Assembly (NCBI RefSeq): GCF_002150805.1
Contig: NZ_MTBA01000001.1
Location: forward strand, 297,854 to 361,853
Length of the DNA stretch: 64,000 bases
Direction of reading: 5' to 3'
Source of the DNA: Oceanospirillum sanctuarii
Lineage (GTDB): Bacteria > Pseudomonadota > Gammaproteobacteria > Pseudomonadales > Halomonadaceae
Numbering within the stretch: the stretch's first letter is position 1; each line of letters begins with the position of its first letter. Below the pieces are notes generated by a model. It was not told where the DNA came from, did not search any database, and saw nothing but the letters and a program-made list of their open reading frames with translations. Below, piece after piece: positions 16,270 through 24,139 of this stretch. The position numbers and the translations under genes were made by a program.

Positions 16270-16704
16270 ATGAGCTTACACCGTTATCAGAATATAGTGC
16301 GTTCCAGCGCCATCTACGATCTGGTTTTTACCGCGGCTTTTGCCGTGCCCGGGCTGGCAGCACTAAAAATAGCTCTATTGTCTGATCTGCATCTTTGGCT
16401 GGGTATGACTGGTAGCTTTCCCGTTTTCGACACCATGCATCTGTTTTTTGTACATCTGCTGGGTGCGATTGTGGTGGTGTGGTCGGTTTTGAGAGTAGTG
16501 GAACCAAGAGCCATCTTTGGGCTTTATGACAGTGCTGCCCGTTTTGCCTTTAGTTTTAGCATGGCCTGGGCGTTGTTTCAGGGCGGGACAGAGCTGGTCT
16601 GGTTCTTTCTGATACCGGAATTTCTCTGGGGTTGCTATCAGTTGAAGGGCTACTTTGATCTGCAGCCTGCGCAACGATCATTACAGGCTGTTGAGGTTCA
16701 TTAA
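16270..16704 (+). CDS. Small four-helix membrane protein
   Basis: A 144-residue protein of no family I recognise. It has four hydrophobic stretches (around residues 14-35, 55-75, 90-110 and 112-128) and is certain to be an inner-membrane protein. ATG 16270 is chosen over 16252 because AGGAG (16259-16263) lies six bases upstream. The promoter is of the MerR type, which suggests induction by a metal, an oxidant or a toxic compound. Its stop codon overlaps that of the truncated gene on the other strand. Confidence 0.75.
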   Translation: MSLHRYQNIVRSSAIYDLVFTAAFAVPGLAALKIALLSDLHLWLGMTGSFPVFDTMHLFFVHLLGAIVVVWSVLRVVEPRAIFGLYDSAARFAFSFSMAWALFQGGTELVWFFLIPEFLWGCYQLKGYFDLQPAQRSLQAVEVH

Positions 16705-16922
16705 TTTATGCGCAGTGTCGGATTTTGAAGGCGCACGCCGATGCGTTTGGCGATCTCTTTCAGGGTATCGACATAGATACCACTGAACTCCTGATCCTGA
16801 ACGATCCGATAAGGTGGGGCGTGATTACCGACGACGATTAAATCTTCATGTGCCCAGAGAATTGTGGGCAGTAGCAGGGTGCCGGTGGCGATCACCCGAA
16901 GCCAATGTCTCAGAAAATCCAT
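16701..16922 (-). pseudogene. Truncated periplasmic substrate-binding protein
   Basis: The 73-residue reading frame has a complete signal peptide (to about residue 24, ending ILWA) and then the first 45 residues of a family 3 solute-binding protein: IVVGNHAPPYRIVQDQEFSGIYVDTLKEIAKRIGVR. Full-length members need about 230 residues; here the frame stops in the tail of the neighbouring gene. It looks like the surviving 5' end of a gene whose remainder was lost by deletion. The start has AGGAA upstream and may still be translated. Confidence 0.75.
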
Positions 16923-16992
16923 TCGTGATTCCTGTAGCGCTGAAAGGGCTGCATCCTTGCCGCGAGTTAAAGCTTTTTAAGATTAGATAACG

Positions 16993-17274
16993 TCAGTCAA
17001 AAATACGATCACCTTGCTGATCAATCATCTGCTTTGCTTTTCGGATCATCTCCTTGGCGCACTCATCGGCAGAAGGCAGGGTATCTGCACGGATAAAGGT
17101 GTGTACCTGCTCGCCTTTGGTAATCGTGCCGTTGATACGAAAGCCGTGTTCTTCTTTTACGGAGGCAGGGGTGATGACATAGTCGCCATAGGTTTCAGAC
17201 GGTTGTTCCTGAGGTGCTGCAGGGGCTTTTTCACTAGCAGAAAACAGGGATTTCAAAGAAGAAAGCAGACTCAT
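16993..17274 (-). CDS. HlyU family protein
   Basis: A 93-residue protein of the HlyU family. After a low-complexity opening (MSLLSSLKSLFSASEKAPAAP) comes the conserved body: GDYVITPASVKEEHGFRING, EQVHTFIRADTLPSADEC and the C-terminal KAKQMIDQQGDRIF that defines the family. The PFAM name comes from a Vibrio haemolysin regulator, but this branch is different from the ArsR-type HlyU, and a regulatory role is not proven. It is divergent from the DUF350 operon. Confidence 0.88.
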   Translation of the reverse strand: MSLLSSLKSLFSASEKAPAAPQEQPSETYGDYVITPASVKEEHGFRINGTITKGEQVHTFIRADTLPSADECAKEMIRKAKQMIDQQGDRIFD

Positions 17275-17426
17275 TTCGGACTCCGGAAAATGTCAGTGGG
17301 CAAGTCTTATTGCCAGACGGCTGGTTTTGTCGATTTTCAGCAGTGTAACGTAAAGCTATCGGCACTGCAGCGGCTACGTGTATTGCGAAAATAACCATTC
17401 AATCAGAGAATTACATTTATCTGCCA

Positions 17427-17464
17427 AAAAATACTTGGTTGATGAACCCAGTAATAGTATTTTT
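17427..17464. promoter_or_regulatory. Inverted repeat in the 304 bp HlyU/DUF350 intergenic region
   Basis: AAAAATACT (17427-17435) faces AGTATTTTT (17456-17464), with a smaller GGTT/AACC hairpin between them. The genes on both sides point away, so it is more likely an operator than a terminator. The rest of 17275-17578 shows no gene. Confidence 0.4.
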
Positions 17465-17578
17465 CAGCACCCTATTGTCATGGATGGACAAATAAGGCTT
17501 GTTCCTGTTTTTTTGCCCGCCAGACAGCCTCTTTAAATGGCGCTGATTCTCTCAGCGGAACTGCAAAAAGGATTTTTT

Positions 17579-17980
17579 ATGACACTGCAGCTTGCGATTA
17601 ACTTCTCCCTCTATTTCTCTGTCTCTGTAATTGCCCTGATTCTGTTCAAGGTGGTTTATTCCGCTATCACGCCCCATGACGAGTGGAAACTGATCAAAGA
17701 GGAGCAAAACACTGCTGCAGGTATCGCTTTTTCCGGTGCGATTGTGGGTTATGCGGTTGCCCTTTACGGCGTGATTAGTAACTCGGTGAGCCTGCTGGAT
17801 CTGGTGATCTGGGCGGTTATCGCTATGGTGGCTCAGCTGCTGGCTTTCGCCATTGTTCGCTTTATATTTATGCCAAAAATTGTCAGTCGTATTGAAAAGG
17901 GCGAGGTCAGTGCGGGTGTGGTTCTGGCTGCTATCTCTATTGCGGTTGGTCTGTTGAACTCTGCATCCATGACTTACTGA
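17579..17980 (+). CDS. DUF350 family membrane protein
   Basis: A 133-residue protein with four hydrophobic helices, of the DUF350 family (E. coli YjfL type): DEWKLIKEEQNTAAGIAFSGAIVGYAVALY, and MPKIVSRIEKGEVSAGVVLAAISIAVGLLN at the end. ATG 17579 is chosen for its AAAAAGGA ribosome site. It is the first gene of a likely operon with ygiB and ygiC, the same set as yjfL-yjfM-yjfC of E. coli. Function unknown; a membrane partner for the ATP-grasp enzyme is inferred. Confidence 0.9.
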   Translation: MTLQLAINFSLYFSVSVIALILFKVVYSAITPHDEWKLIKEEQNTAAGIAFSGAIVGYAVALYGVISNSVSLLDLVIWAVIAMVAQLLAFAIVRFIFMPKIVSRIEKGEVSAGVVLAAISIAVGLLNSASMTY

Positions 17981-17995
17981 TTGGAGGCTGATTCA

Positions 17996-18640
17996 ATGAA
18001 ACGATCTCAAAGAATTACACTGCCTTCCATGCGGAAAAGTTTTCTGCTGCGTCCTTTAGCTGCGGTAGTTGGCGCAGGAGCTCTTGCAGGCTGTAGTGGT
18101 GGCGATGATACGGAAACCGTCAATCTGGTTCGCAGTGTTGAGGATTGCCTCAACATCACGCAGATGAGTGAACTGCACTGCGAGGCGCTCTATCAGATTG
18201 CGGAGCGGGAATCGGAAGAAGCCGCTGAAAAGTTTGTCTCACTGCAGGATTGTGAGCTGGCCTATGGAGATGGCGTTTGTCGTCAGGGTGAGGGTGACTG
18301 GTTTATCCCTATGATGACAGGTTACATCATGGCGGAAGTCATTGATGAAGTGGGCGACGCGATGAAAAAGCGCCGCTATAAAACCATGGGTGTCTACCGT
18401 AGTCGGAAAGACGATGAGTACTACACCACAACCGGTGCGCCACTGACTTCAACCACCCGTTACGGCAGTTATAAAGTTCATACCAATGCGCTTTCTCCTA
18501 CTCAGAAAATGATGGAAGAAGCCCGTCGGGTTAAGCCCCGTGGTACTGCTTCCAGTCGTATGTTGGGTGGGACGGTAAAAAGCTCCAATCGTGGCGGCTT
18601 TGGTTCGACATCCAGCAAACGCAGTTCCTGGGGAGGCTAG
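17996..18640 (+). CDS. ygiB: DUF1190/YgiB family lipoprotein
   Basis: A 214-residue protein of the DUF1190 family. A basic N-terminus is followed by a hydrophobic stretch ending LAGCSGG, a likely lipobox. The conserved body includes VRSVEDCLNITQMSELHCEALY and GDGVCRQGEGDWFIPMMTGYI; the C-terminal third is rich in Ser, Thr, Gly and Arg (STTRYGSY, SSNRGGFGSTSSKRSSWGG). ATG 17996 follows GGAGG. It is 15 bases after the DUF350 gene and 2 bases before ygiC. It may be the substrate or anchor of the ATP-grasp enzyme; this is inference. Confidence 0.88.
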   Translation: MKRSQRITLPSMRKSFLLRPLAAVVGAGALAGCSGGDDTETVNLVRSVEDCLNITQMSELHCEALYQIAERESEEAAEKFVSLQDCELAYGDGVCRQGEGDWFIPMMTGYIMAEVIDEVGDAMKKRRYKTMGVYRSRKDDEYYTTTGAPLTSTTRYGSYKVHTNALSPTQKMMEEARRVKPRGTASSRMLGGTVKSSNRGGFGSTSSKRSSWGG

Positions 18641-18642
18641 GT

Positions 18643-19830
18643 ATGTTCCGCAGGAACATCGATGAACGCCCGGATCTTGCTGCACGTGCTGAAGAGTTTG
18701 GCTTCCACTTTGCGTCTATGTATGGCGAAAAGTACTGGGATGAAAGCGCTTTCTATCAGTTCTCCTTGCGCCAGATTGAAGACCACCTGGAAGATCCCAC
18801 CGAAGAGCTGCATCAGATGTGTCTGGAGGTGGTAAAAAAAGTGGTGCGTGACGATGATCTTATGCGCCGCTTTAAGATTCCGGAGTCTCAGTGGGATCTG
18901 ATCCGATCCAGCTGGCAGAATCGGGAGCCATCTCTTTATTCCCGCTTCGATTTTGCCTATGACGGTAAAAATCCTGCCAAGCTGTACGAAAACAATGCGG
19001 ATACCCCCACCAGTCTTTACGAGACCGGATTCTGGCAATGGCTCTGGTTAAGCGATCAGGTTGATCGGGGAGAGCTTAGTCGCCGGGCGGATCAGTACAA
19101 TTCGGTGCAGGATAAGCTGATTCTTCGCTTTAAAGAGCTGGCGGCGCATCAGCGTCATCGGGGTAAAAGCGAGCTGCTGTATTTTGCCTGCTGCAAGGAC
19201 ACCGTGGAGGACAGAGGCACAGTTCAGTATCTGCAGGACTGTGCTGCTGAAGCAGGTGTTAAGAACCGTTTTGTCTATGTGGAAGATATCGGCGTAGATG
19301 AAGAAGGGCAGTTTATTGATCTGGAAGATCAGCCGATCCGCTGGATGTTTAAACTTTATCCATGGGAGTTTATGTTTGTTGAGGCTTTCGGCGAACTGCT
19401 TGGTCAACATGATATCTGCTATCTGGAGCCGCCGTGGAAGGCGATTCTCTCCAATAAAGCACTGCTGCCGATGTTGTGGCGTATGTTCCCGGATCATCCC
19501 AATCTGCTACCTGCATTCTTTGATGATGAGACGGATAAGATGAAAGCCCATGGCGGTCGTTTTATCAAAAAGCCGATCTTCTCCCGTGAAGGGGCTAACG
19601 TCTCCCTGATCGCAGAAGATGGCGAAGAACTCACCTTATCGGAAGGCAGTTACGGTGAAGAGGGCTTTATCTACCAGTTGGCGCATTTTCCGTCTAAGTT
19701 CGGCGAAAACTACACCATTATCGGCAGTTGGCTGGTGAATGATCAACCTGCGGGAATCTCCATGCGGGAAGACAGCGGCCCTGTTACCCAGGATATGTCG
19801 CGGTTTATACCTCATATCATTCTTGATTGA
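18643..19830 (+). CDS. ygiC: YgiC-type glutathionylspermidine synthase-like ATP-grasp enzyme
   Basis: A 395-residue enzyme matching the synthetase half of glutathionylspermidine synthase without its amidase domain. Typical segments are SRFDFAYDGKNPAKLYENNADTPTSLYE, VEAFGELLGQHDICYLEPPWK, and the ATP-grasp part HGGRFIKKPIFSREGANVSLI. Members of this group are predicted peptide or polyamine ligases rather than proven trypanothione-type enzymes. GGGAGG precedes the ATG by six bases. Its operon with DUF350 and YgiB genes suggests it modifies a membrane-linked peptide or lipid. Confidence 0.92.
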   Translation: MFRRNIDERPDLAARAEEFGFHFASMYGEKYWDESAFYQFSLRQIEDHLEDPTEELHQMCLEVVKKVVRDDDLMRRFKIPESQWDLIRSSWQNREPSLYSRFDFAYDGKNPAKLYENNADTPTSLYETGFWQWLWLSDQVDRGELSRRADQYNSVQDKLILRFKELAAHQRHRGKSELLYFACCKDTVEDRGTVQYLQDCAAEAGVKNRFVYVEDIGVDEEGQFIDLEDQPIRWMFKLYPWEFMFVEAFGELLGQHDICYLEPPWKAILSNKALLPMLWRMFPDHPNLLPAFFDDETDKMKAHGGRFIKKPIFSREGANVSLIAEDGEELTLSEGSYGEEGFIYQLAHFPSKFGENYTIIGSWLVNDQPAGISMREDSGPVTQDMSRFIPHIILD

Positions 19831-19860
19831 TCCTGGCCGGATCAGGTGCCGGTTCGAAAT

Positions 19861-19897
19861 AAACGCCCGATAATGGCATTCCCGTTATCGGGCGTTT
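19861..19897 (+). terminator. Rho-independent terminator
   Basis: AAACGCCCGATAA and TTATCGGGCGTTT form a perfect 13 bp stem around an 11-base loop. It ends the DUF350-ygiB-ygiC operon. Confidence 0.9.
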
Positions 19898-19964
19898 TGC
19901 TTAACAAACGTCAGTTCAGCTGCGACAATGTTCTTATAACAATCTGATTATGTGAGATTTTTCC

Positions 19965-20624
19965 ATGAAACTGATTCGATCCGCGCTACAGGCTCTGGTT
20001 TTGGCCGGAACCCTACCTATGCTGACCGCCTGTCAAAGTACTTACTATTCTGCGATGGAGCAGGTGGGCGTACACAAGCGGGATATTCTGGTGGATAGGG
20101 TCGATAACGCCAAGGAATCTCAGCAGGAAGCTCAGGAGCAGTTTAAATCTGCGCTGGATCAGTATCGTGTTGTGGTCAGCTTTAACGGCGGTGAGTTGGA
20201 AGAGCTTTATGATCGCTTAAATGCAGAATATGAAGACAGTGAAGCTGCAGCGGAAGATGTGCGTGAGCGTATCGAAAAAGTAGAAGATGTGGCCGAGGCT
20301 TTATTTGCCGAGTGGGAAGAAGAGCTGAGTCTTTATACCAGCACCAGTCTGCGTCGTCAGAGTGAGCGTCAGCTGAACGAGACCCGTAGCCGTTACAAGA
20401 GCCTGATTCGTGCGATGAAACGTGCCGAAGCCCGTATGCAACCTGTGCTGTCAGCGCTTCAGGACAACGTACTGTTCCTGAAACATAACCTGAATGCCCG
20501 TGCGATTGGGGCGTTGAAAGGTGAGCTGGATGGTATCCGTCAGGATGTGGATCTGATGATCAAAGAGATGACCACTGCGATTCAGGAATCGGATCGCTTT
20601 ATTGCTGATATGAAACAGGGCTGA
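19965..20624 (+). CDS. DUF2959 lipoprotein
   Basis: A 219-residue periplasmic or outer-membrane lipoprotein: signal peptide ending MLTACQS. The rest is almost entirely helical, with long charged heptad-like stretches (ESQQEAQEQFKSALDQYRVVV, RQSERQLNETRSRYKSLIRAMKRAEARMQPVL in part), matching the DUF2959 family. A coiled-coil structural role is likely. It lies behind the ygiBC operon but is separated from it by a terminator, so it has its own promoter. Confidence 0.88.
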   Translation: MKLIRSALQALVLAGTLPMLTACQSTYYSAMEQVGVHKRDILVDRVDNAKESQQEAQEQFKSALDQYRVVVSFNGGELEELYDRLNAEYEDSEAAAEDVRERIEKVEDVAEALFAEWEEELSLYTSTSLRRQSERQLNETRSRYKSLIRAMKRAEARMQPVLSALQDNVLFLKHNLNARAIGALKGELDGIRQDVDLMIKEMTTAIQESDRFIADMKQG

Positions 20625-20722
20625 TTACGGCTTAGAACTGAGTTAAGTTAACGAATACCAGTAAGGCCGTGCTAACAAGACAGTACCAGTACGCCAGTAC
20701 CGGAACTCATCTCCGGAAAAGC

Positions 20723-20749
20723 AAAAAGGCAGCCCAGAGCTGCCTTTTT
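20723..20749. terminator. Bidirectional terminator
   Basis: AAAAAGGCAGC and GCTGCCTTTTT pair perfectly over 11 bp with a 5-base loop, between the convergent DUF2959 and rhlE genes. Confidence 0.92.
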
Positions 20750-20791
20750 GCTTTCAGATTTCCATTCGTACGGGGCTTACTTCTACAGGAT

Positions 20792-22231
20792 TTACTTCTT
20801 AAAGTTTGCCCACGGATTTTGCGGCTTCCCTTCACCACTACCATCGCGGCGCTTTGGAGCCTGACCTCGGCGACGATTGTCAGAACTTCTGCCCCTGCTG
20901 GTTTCGGAGCGGGCATTTTCTGAGCGTGACCGACCTTCAGAGCGCGAGCTTCTTTCAGACCGTGAACGATTTTCCGGGCGTGTCCCTTTGTCGCCTTCCG
21001 TAGCCTTACGCTTAAAGCGTGGGCGATCCGCCTCATCTGCACCTGCAACGACTTTGCCGCTTTTCGGTACATAGTTGAGCTTGGTGATCGGTACTTCTTT
21101 ACGGGGTTCAAAGCCTTCTACCACGCGGCGATCCAGCAACTGATTGATGCGGCTTTCAATAGCGATCAGGTTTTTAAAGTCATCCTTGGATACCAGAGAG
21201 ATAGCTTCACCGGTGGCTCCGGCCCGGCCGGTACGACCGATGCGGTGCACATAATCCTGAGATTCCTGCGGCAGATCGTAATTGACCACGCGGCTCAGCT
21301 GGTCGATATCGATACCACGGGCGGTCACATCTGTGGTCACCAGATATTTCAGCTCACCGGATTTAAAGGCATCCAGCACACGGGTACGTTCTTTCTGGCT
21401 GCGGCCACTGTGGATGGTGTCGGCGATAATGCCGCGCTTTTCCAACTGGGAGGCCAGTTTGGCGGCACCATGTTTGGTGCGGATAAAGATCAGCGCCTGA
21501 TCCCAGTTGTTTTCGGTAATCAGGTGGCTTAACAGGGCTGATTTGGTGTCTTTATCAACGGTGATAATCCACTGCTCAATTTTAGGCTCTGCAGCAGCGG
21601 TTTTTTCGATGCGGATCTCGACCGGCTGCTTCAGTGCAGTATGCGCCAGACGACGGACGTCATCCGACAGAGTGGCGGAGAAGAGCAAGTTCTGACGCTG
21701 TTCCGGCAGACGCTCGATAACTTTATTGATATCTGCGATAAAGCCCATATCCAGCATGCGGTCGGCTTCATCAAGGACAAAATACTCCAGCTCATCCAGC
21801 TGCACGGCACGTTGGTAGATCATATCGATCAGACGGCCGGGAGTGGCCACCAGAATATCAATACCATCAATCAGGGCTTCTTTCTGATCATCAATCTTGC
21901 TGCCACCGAACATCGCCATAGAGCGCACATTCAGGTGTTTGGCATAGCTCTGAACGCTGGCTTCCACCTGAACGGCGAGTTCGCGGGTTGGCACCAGAAT
22001 CAGTGCCTGAATACGCTTGGCACGGACTTTCTTTTCCGGATCCAGCTTATGCAGAATCGGCAGAACAAAAGCGGCGGTTTTACCAGTACCGGTTTGTGCT
22101 GCTGCAATCAGGTCTTTTCCCGCAATAACCTGAGGAATCGCCTGCTGCTGAATCGGGGTTGGCGTGGTGTAACCCTGTTCAATGACCGCTTTAACAAGCG
22201 ACTCGTTTAATCCTAATGTGGCAAATGGCAT
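20792..22231 (-). CDS. rhlE: DEAD-box RNA helicase RhlE
   Basis: A 479-residue RNA helicase. All DEAD-box motifs are present: Q motif TPTPIQQQAIP, motif I AQTGTGKT, Ia PTRELA, II DEAD, III SAT, IV IFIRT, V TDVTARGIDI and VI HRIGRTGRAG. The start MPFATLGLNESL is usual for RhlE. The last 90 residues are a disordered basic tail with repeated RS/SER elements (RSRSERSSRSEGRSRSEN), ending in PQNPWANFKK; such tails bind RNA non-specifically. RhlE acts in ribosome assembly and RNA decay, and helps growth in the cold. Confidence 0.93.
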   Translation of the reverse strand: MPFATLGLNESLVKAVIEQGYTTPTPIQQQAIPQVIAGKDLIAAAQTGTGKTAAFVLPILHKLDPEKKVRAKRIQALILVPTRELAVQVEASVQSYAKHLNVRSMAMFGGSKIDDQKEALIDGIDILVATPGRLIDMIYQRAVQLDELEYFVLDEADRMLDMGFIADINKVIERLPEQRQNLLFSATLSDDVRRLAHTALKQPVEIRIEKTAAAEPKIEQWIITVDKDTKSALLSHLITENNWDQALIFIRTKHGAAKLASQLEKRGIIADTIHSGRSQKERTRVLDAFKSGELKYLVTTDVTARGIDIDQLSRVVNYDLPQESQDYVHRIGRTGRAGATGEAISLVSKDDFKNLIAIESRINQLLDRRVVEGFEPRKEVPITKLNYVPKSGKVVAGADEADRPRFKRKATEGDKGTRPENRSRSERSSRSEGRSRSENARSETSRGRSSDNRRRGQAPKRRDGSGEGKPQNPWANFKK

Positions 22232-22279
22232 GACTTGGCTGTCTCTGATTTCAGGGTTATCGATGATACGAAATAGAAA

Positions 22280-22312
22280 GGTGCGAAAACCGCTTAAAGC
22301 CGTTCCCGCACC
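22280..22312 (-). terminator. Possible terminator hairpin
   Basis: GGTGCG and CGCACC flank an imperfect inner stem; on the minus strand CTTTCTATTTC follows. It lies between the large lipoprotein gene and rhlE. Confidence 0.5.
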
Positions 22313-22371
22313 GTAAAATAAGGGGCGCGACTATAGCAAATTATTGCTCAAGCCGCATTCGGAATGATGGC

Positions 22372-23949
22372 TTACAAGGGACGCCAGATCTGAAAGTTAA
22401 AGCTATCGGAGCTATTGGTAGAGCAGCTTAGGGTCAAATAACCGTTATTGTCGCTCAAGCTCGCGAAGGATATAGGCCAACACACTTCACGGGTTGAATT
22501 TTGTTCCAGTAAAAAAGCACCATTTTGATTATTGAAGATGAATAAACCTTCTTCTCCAGTCTGAGGAAGTGTGATTGGCGATTGGTACTGGCATATTGTT
22601 GATCCGGATGCACTGGATTCTTTTCTCAGTTTTGTACCATCAATGACATAGATGTGTTTGCATAAGCCGCTATCTGCATCATAGATCCCGTATACAGTTT
22701 GTTGAATGAAGTTCTTGGCGAGATCAGAATCGAAATCAGGAAGCAAGGTAACCTTTGAGGTGGTTCCGTCCGCGTTTGCAGTCGTTTTAAGAGCGCCTTT
22801 AAGCTGGGATTCGAATGTGTAAGTACCTGAGAATGAACTGCTACTGTTGTCCGTGCCTGTGTAGCTTATTTGGGCTCCTGATAACGACCAGTTAAATGAG
22901 CCCTGATCTCCAGCGCCTGTCTGAGCCACTCCGGAGTCATTGTAATATACATAGTTGCCCGTCAAATCTTGCTTTAAAGTGAGCAGAGAAAAACTAAGTG
23001 ATCCTGACTCTACTTCACGGTAACTCGTTGCAATTAATGGGCTGGAAAGAATTGAGAACTTGCGTTCGAAGCGTATCAGTTCATCGCCGAGACCACTTCC
23101 TGAGAAATTACAGTTGGCTTCAATTGTAAAAGGAGAGACGGCGATCAGATGGCAAACATCTTTCACAGAACTATTGTTCATCTGCAGTTTACGCTCTGAA
23201 ATTGACCAGCTGAGGGTTAAATCACTCGTACTGCAGTTCTGTTTTGCAGAACTCTCTGAGGATGCCCAGTAGCTACCGGGGCAGTTATCAAACTCTGTTA
23301 TCTGGAGGCTTCCTGTATCAGAAAAGGTGTAGATTGCTGAGAGATCGCCATTTTTTGTATCTCTCATGTACCAGCTCCCACTAACAGCTGGAGTCGCTTT
23401 GAGTAATGAAAGAGTCTCTTCAAAGTGGGCTAGGGCATCTGTTTCTGAAATAAGGCTGATTGAGTTCGGCAGAGTTTGGTCTAATGAGCTTTGGAAATCC
23501 GTGCTTGTCAGATCCAGAGTGCTGAGCCCATCAAACTGATCTTCTCTTAAGGTTATTCCATTAGAAGGATTCTGGTCTGAGTCCATCGTTTGCAGGAGTA
23601 CCAGTGTATTTTTGACCGCCTGATTGTTGACGTCTTCTGTATTGAAGAGATTTAAAGGCGTGAAAAAACTTTGGCTGTCCGATGGTTTGACGCTTCCTAA
23701 TTGAATACCTTGATAGCTAAATGTAGTGGATTCACCAGCTGAATATTTGAACGCTCCTGTTTTGTCTGTTTTCCCGGAGAAGCTGGCTGATTTGTAATCC
23801 AGTCCGCCTACTCCGGAATCAATAAAATAGGCTTTACTGCTGGCGCTATTAGAACTTGTTTGACTGCCATCGTCTGAGCTCTCCGATCCACAGGCTGAGA
23901 GAAGTGCAAGAGAAATGATTAATATAAGTTTTGGTTGTTTGCGGGGCAT
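22372..23949 (-). CDS. Large lipoprotein of unknown function
   Basis: A 525-residue protein with a lipoprotein signal peptide ending LLSACGS, then a Ser/Asp-rich linker. Residues 40-90 (FIDSGVGGLDY, SGKTDKTGAFKYSAGE, IQLGSV) match an immunoglobulin-like repeat found at the N-terminus of many marine surface lipoproteins. The remaining part is beta-rich and polar with scattered cysteines (CPGSYW, CSTSD, CHLIAV, CSTNSSDS) and no enzyme motif I can name. The gene is AT-richer than its neighbours. It is probably displayed at the outer membrane; role unknown. Confidence 0.75.
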   Translation of the reverse strand: MPRKQPKLILIISLALLSACGSESSDDGSQTSSNSASSKAYFIDSGVGGLDYKSASFSGKTDKTGAFKYSAGESTTFSYQGIQLGSVKPSDSQSFFTPLNLFNTEDVNNQAVKNTLVLLQTMDSDQNPSNGITLREDQFDGLSTLDLTSTDFQSSLDQTLPNSISLISETDALAHFEETLSLLKATPAVSGSWYMRDTKNGDLSAIYTFSDTGSLQITEFDNCPGSYWASSESSAKQNCSTSDLTLSWSISERKLQMNNSSVKDVCHLIAVSPFTIEANCNFSGSGLGDELIRFERKFSILSSPLIATSYREVESGSLSFSLLTLKQDLTGNYVYYNDSGVAQTGAGDQGSFNWSLSGAQISYTGTDNSSSSFSGTYTFESQLKGALKTTANADGTTSKVTLLPDFDSDLAKNFIQQTVYGIYDADSGLCKHIYVIDGTKLRKESSASGSTICQYQSPITLPQTGEEGLFIFNNQNGAFLLEQNSTREVCWPISFASLSDNNGYLTLSCSTNSSDSFNFQIWRPL

Positions 23950-24139
23950 ATCATTCTCCTGAACCTTTAGCGTTCACTTTTGGTGACCATTGAAAATAGA
24001 CTAGTCCAATTTCCCTTATCTTGTTTATAACCCTATGATCTTTAATGTTAATTCCTGGTTGATTAATGTTTTTGGCTGTATTGAGTTTCGGGTTGGGTTA
24101 AATTAAGCAAACTAACCCTCTGTTTATACTGAGTTATCC

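Noticed and set aside
16167..16385. 72-codon frame beginning in the TTGC tract
   Set aside because: It is out of frame with the membrane protein gene and crosses the MerR-type promoter; low-quality protein.
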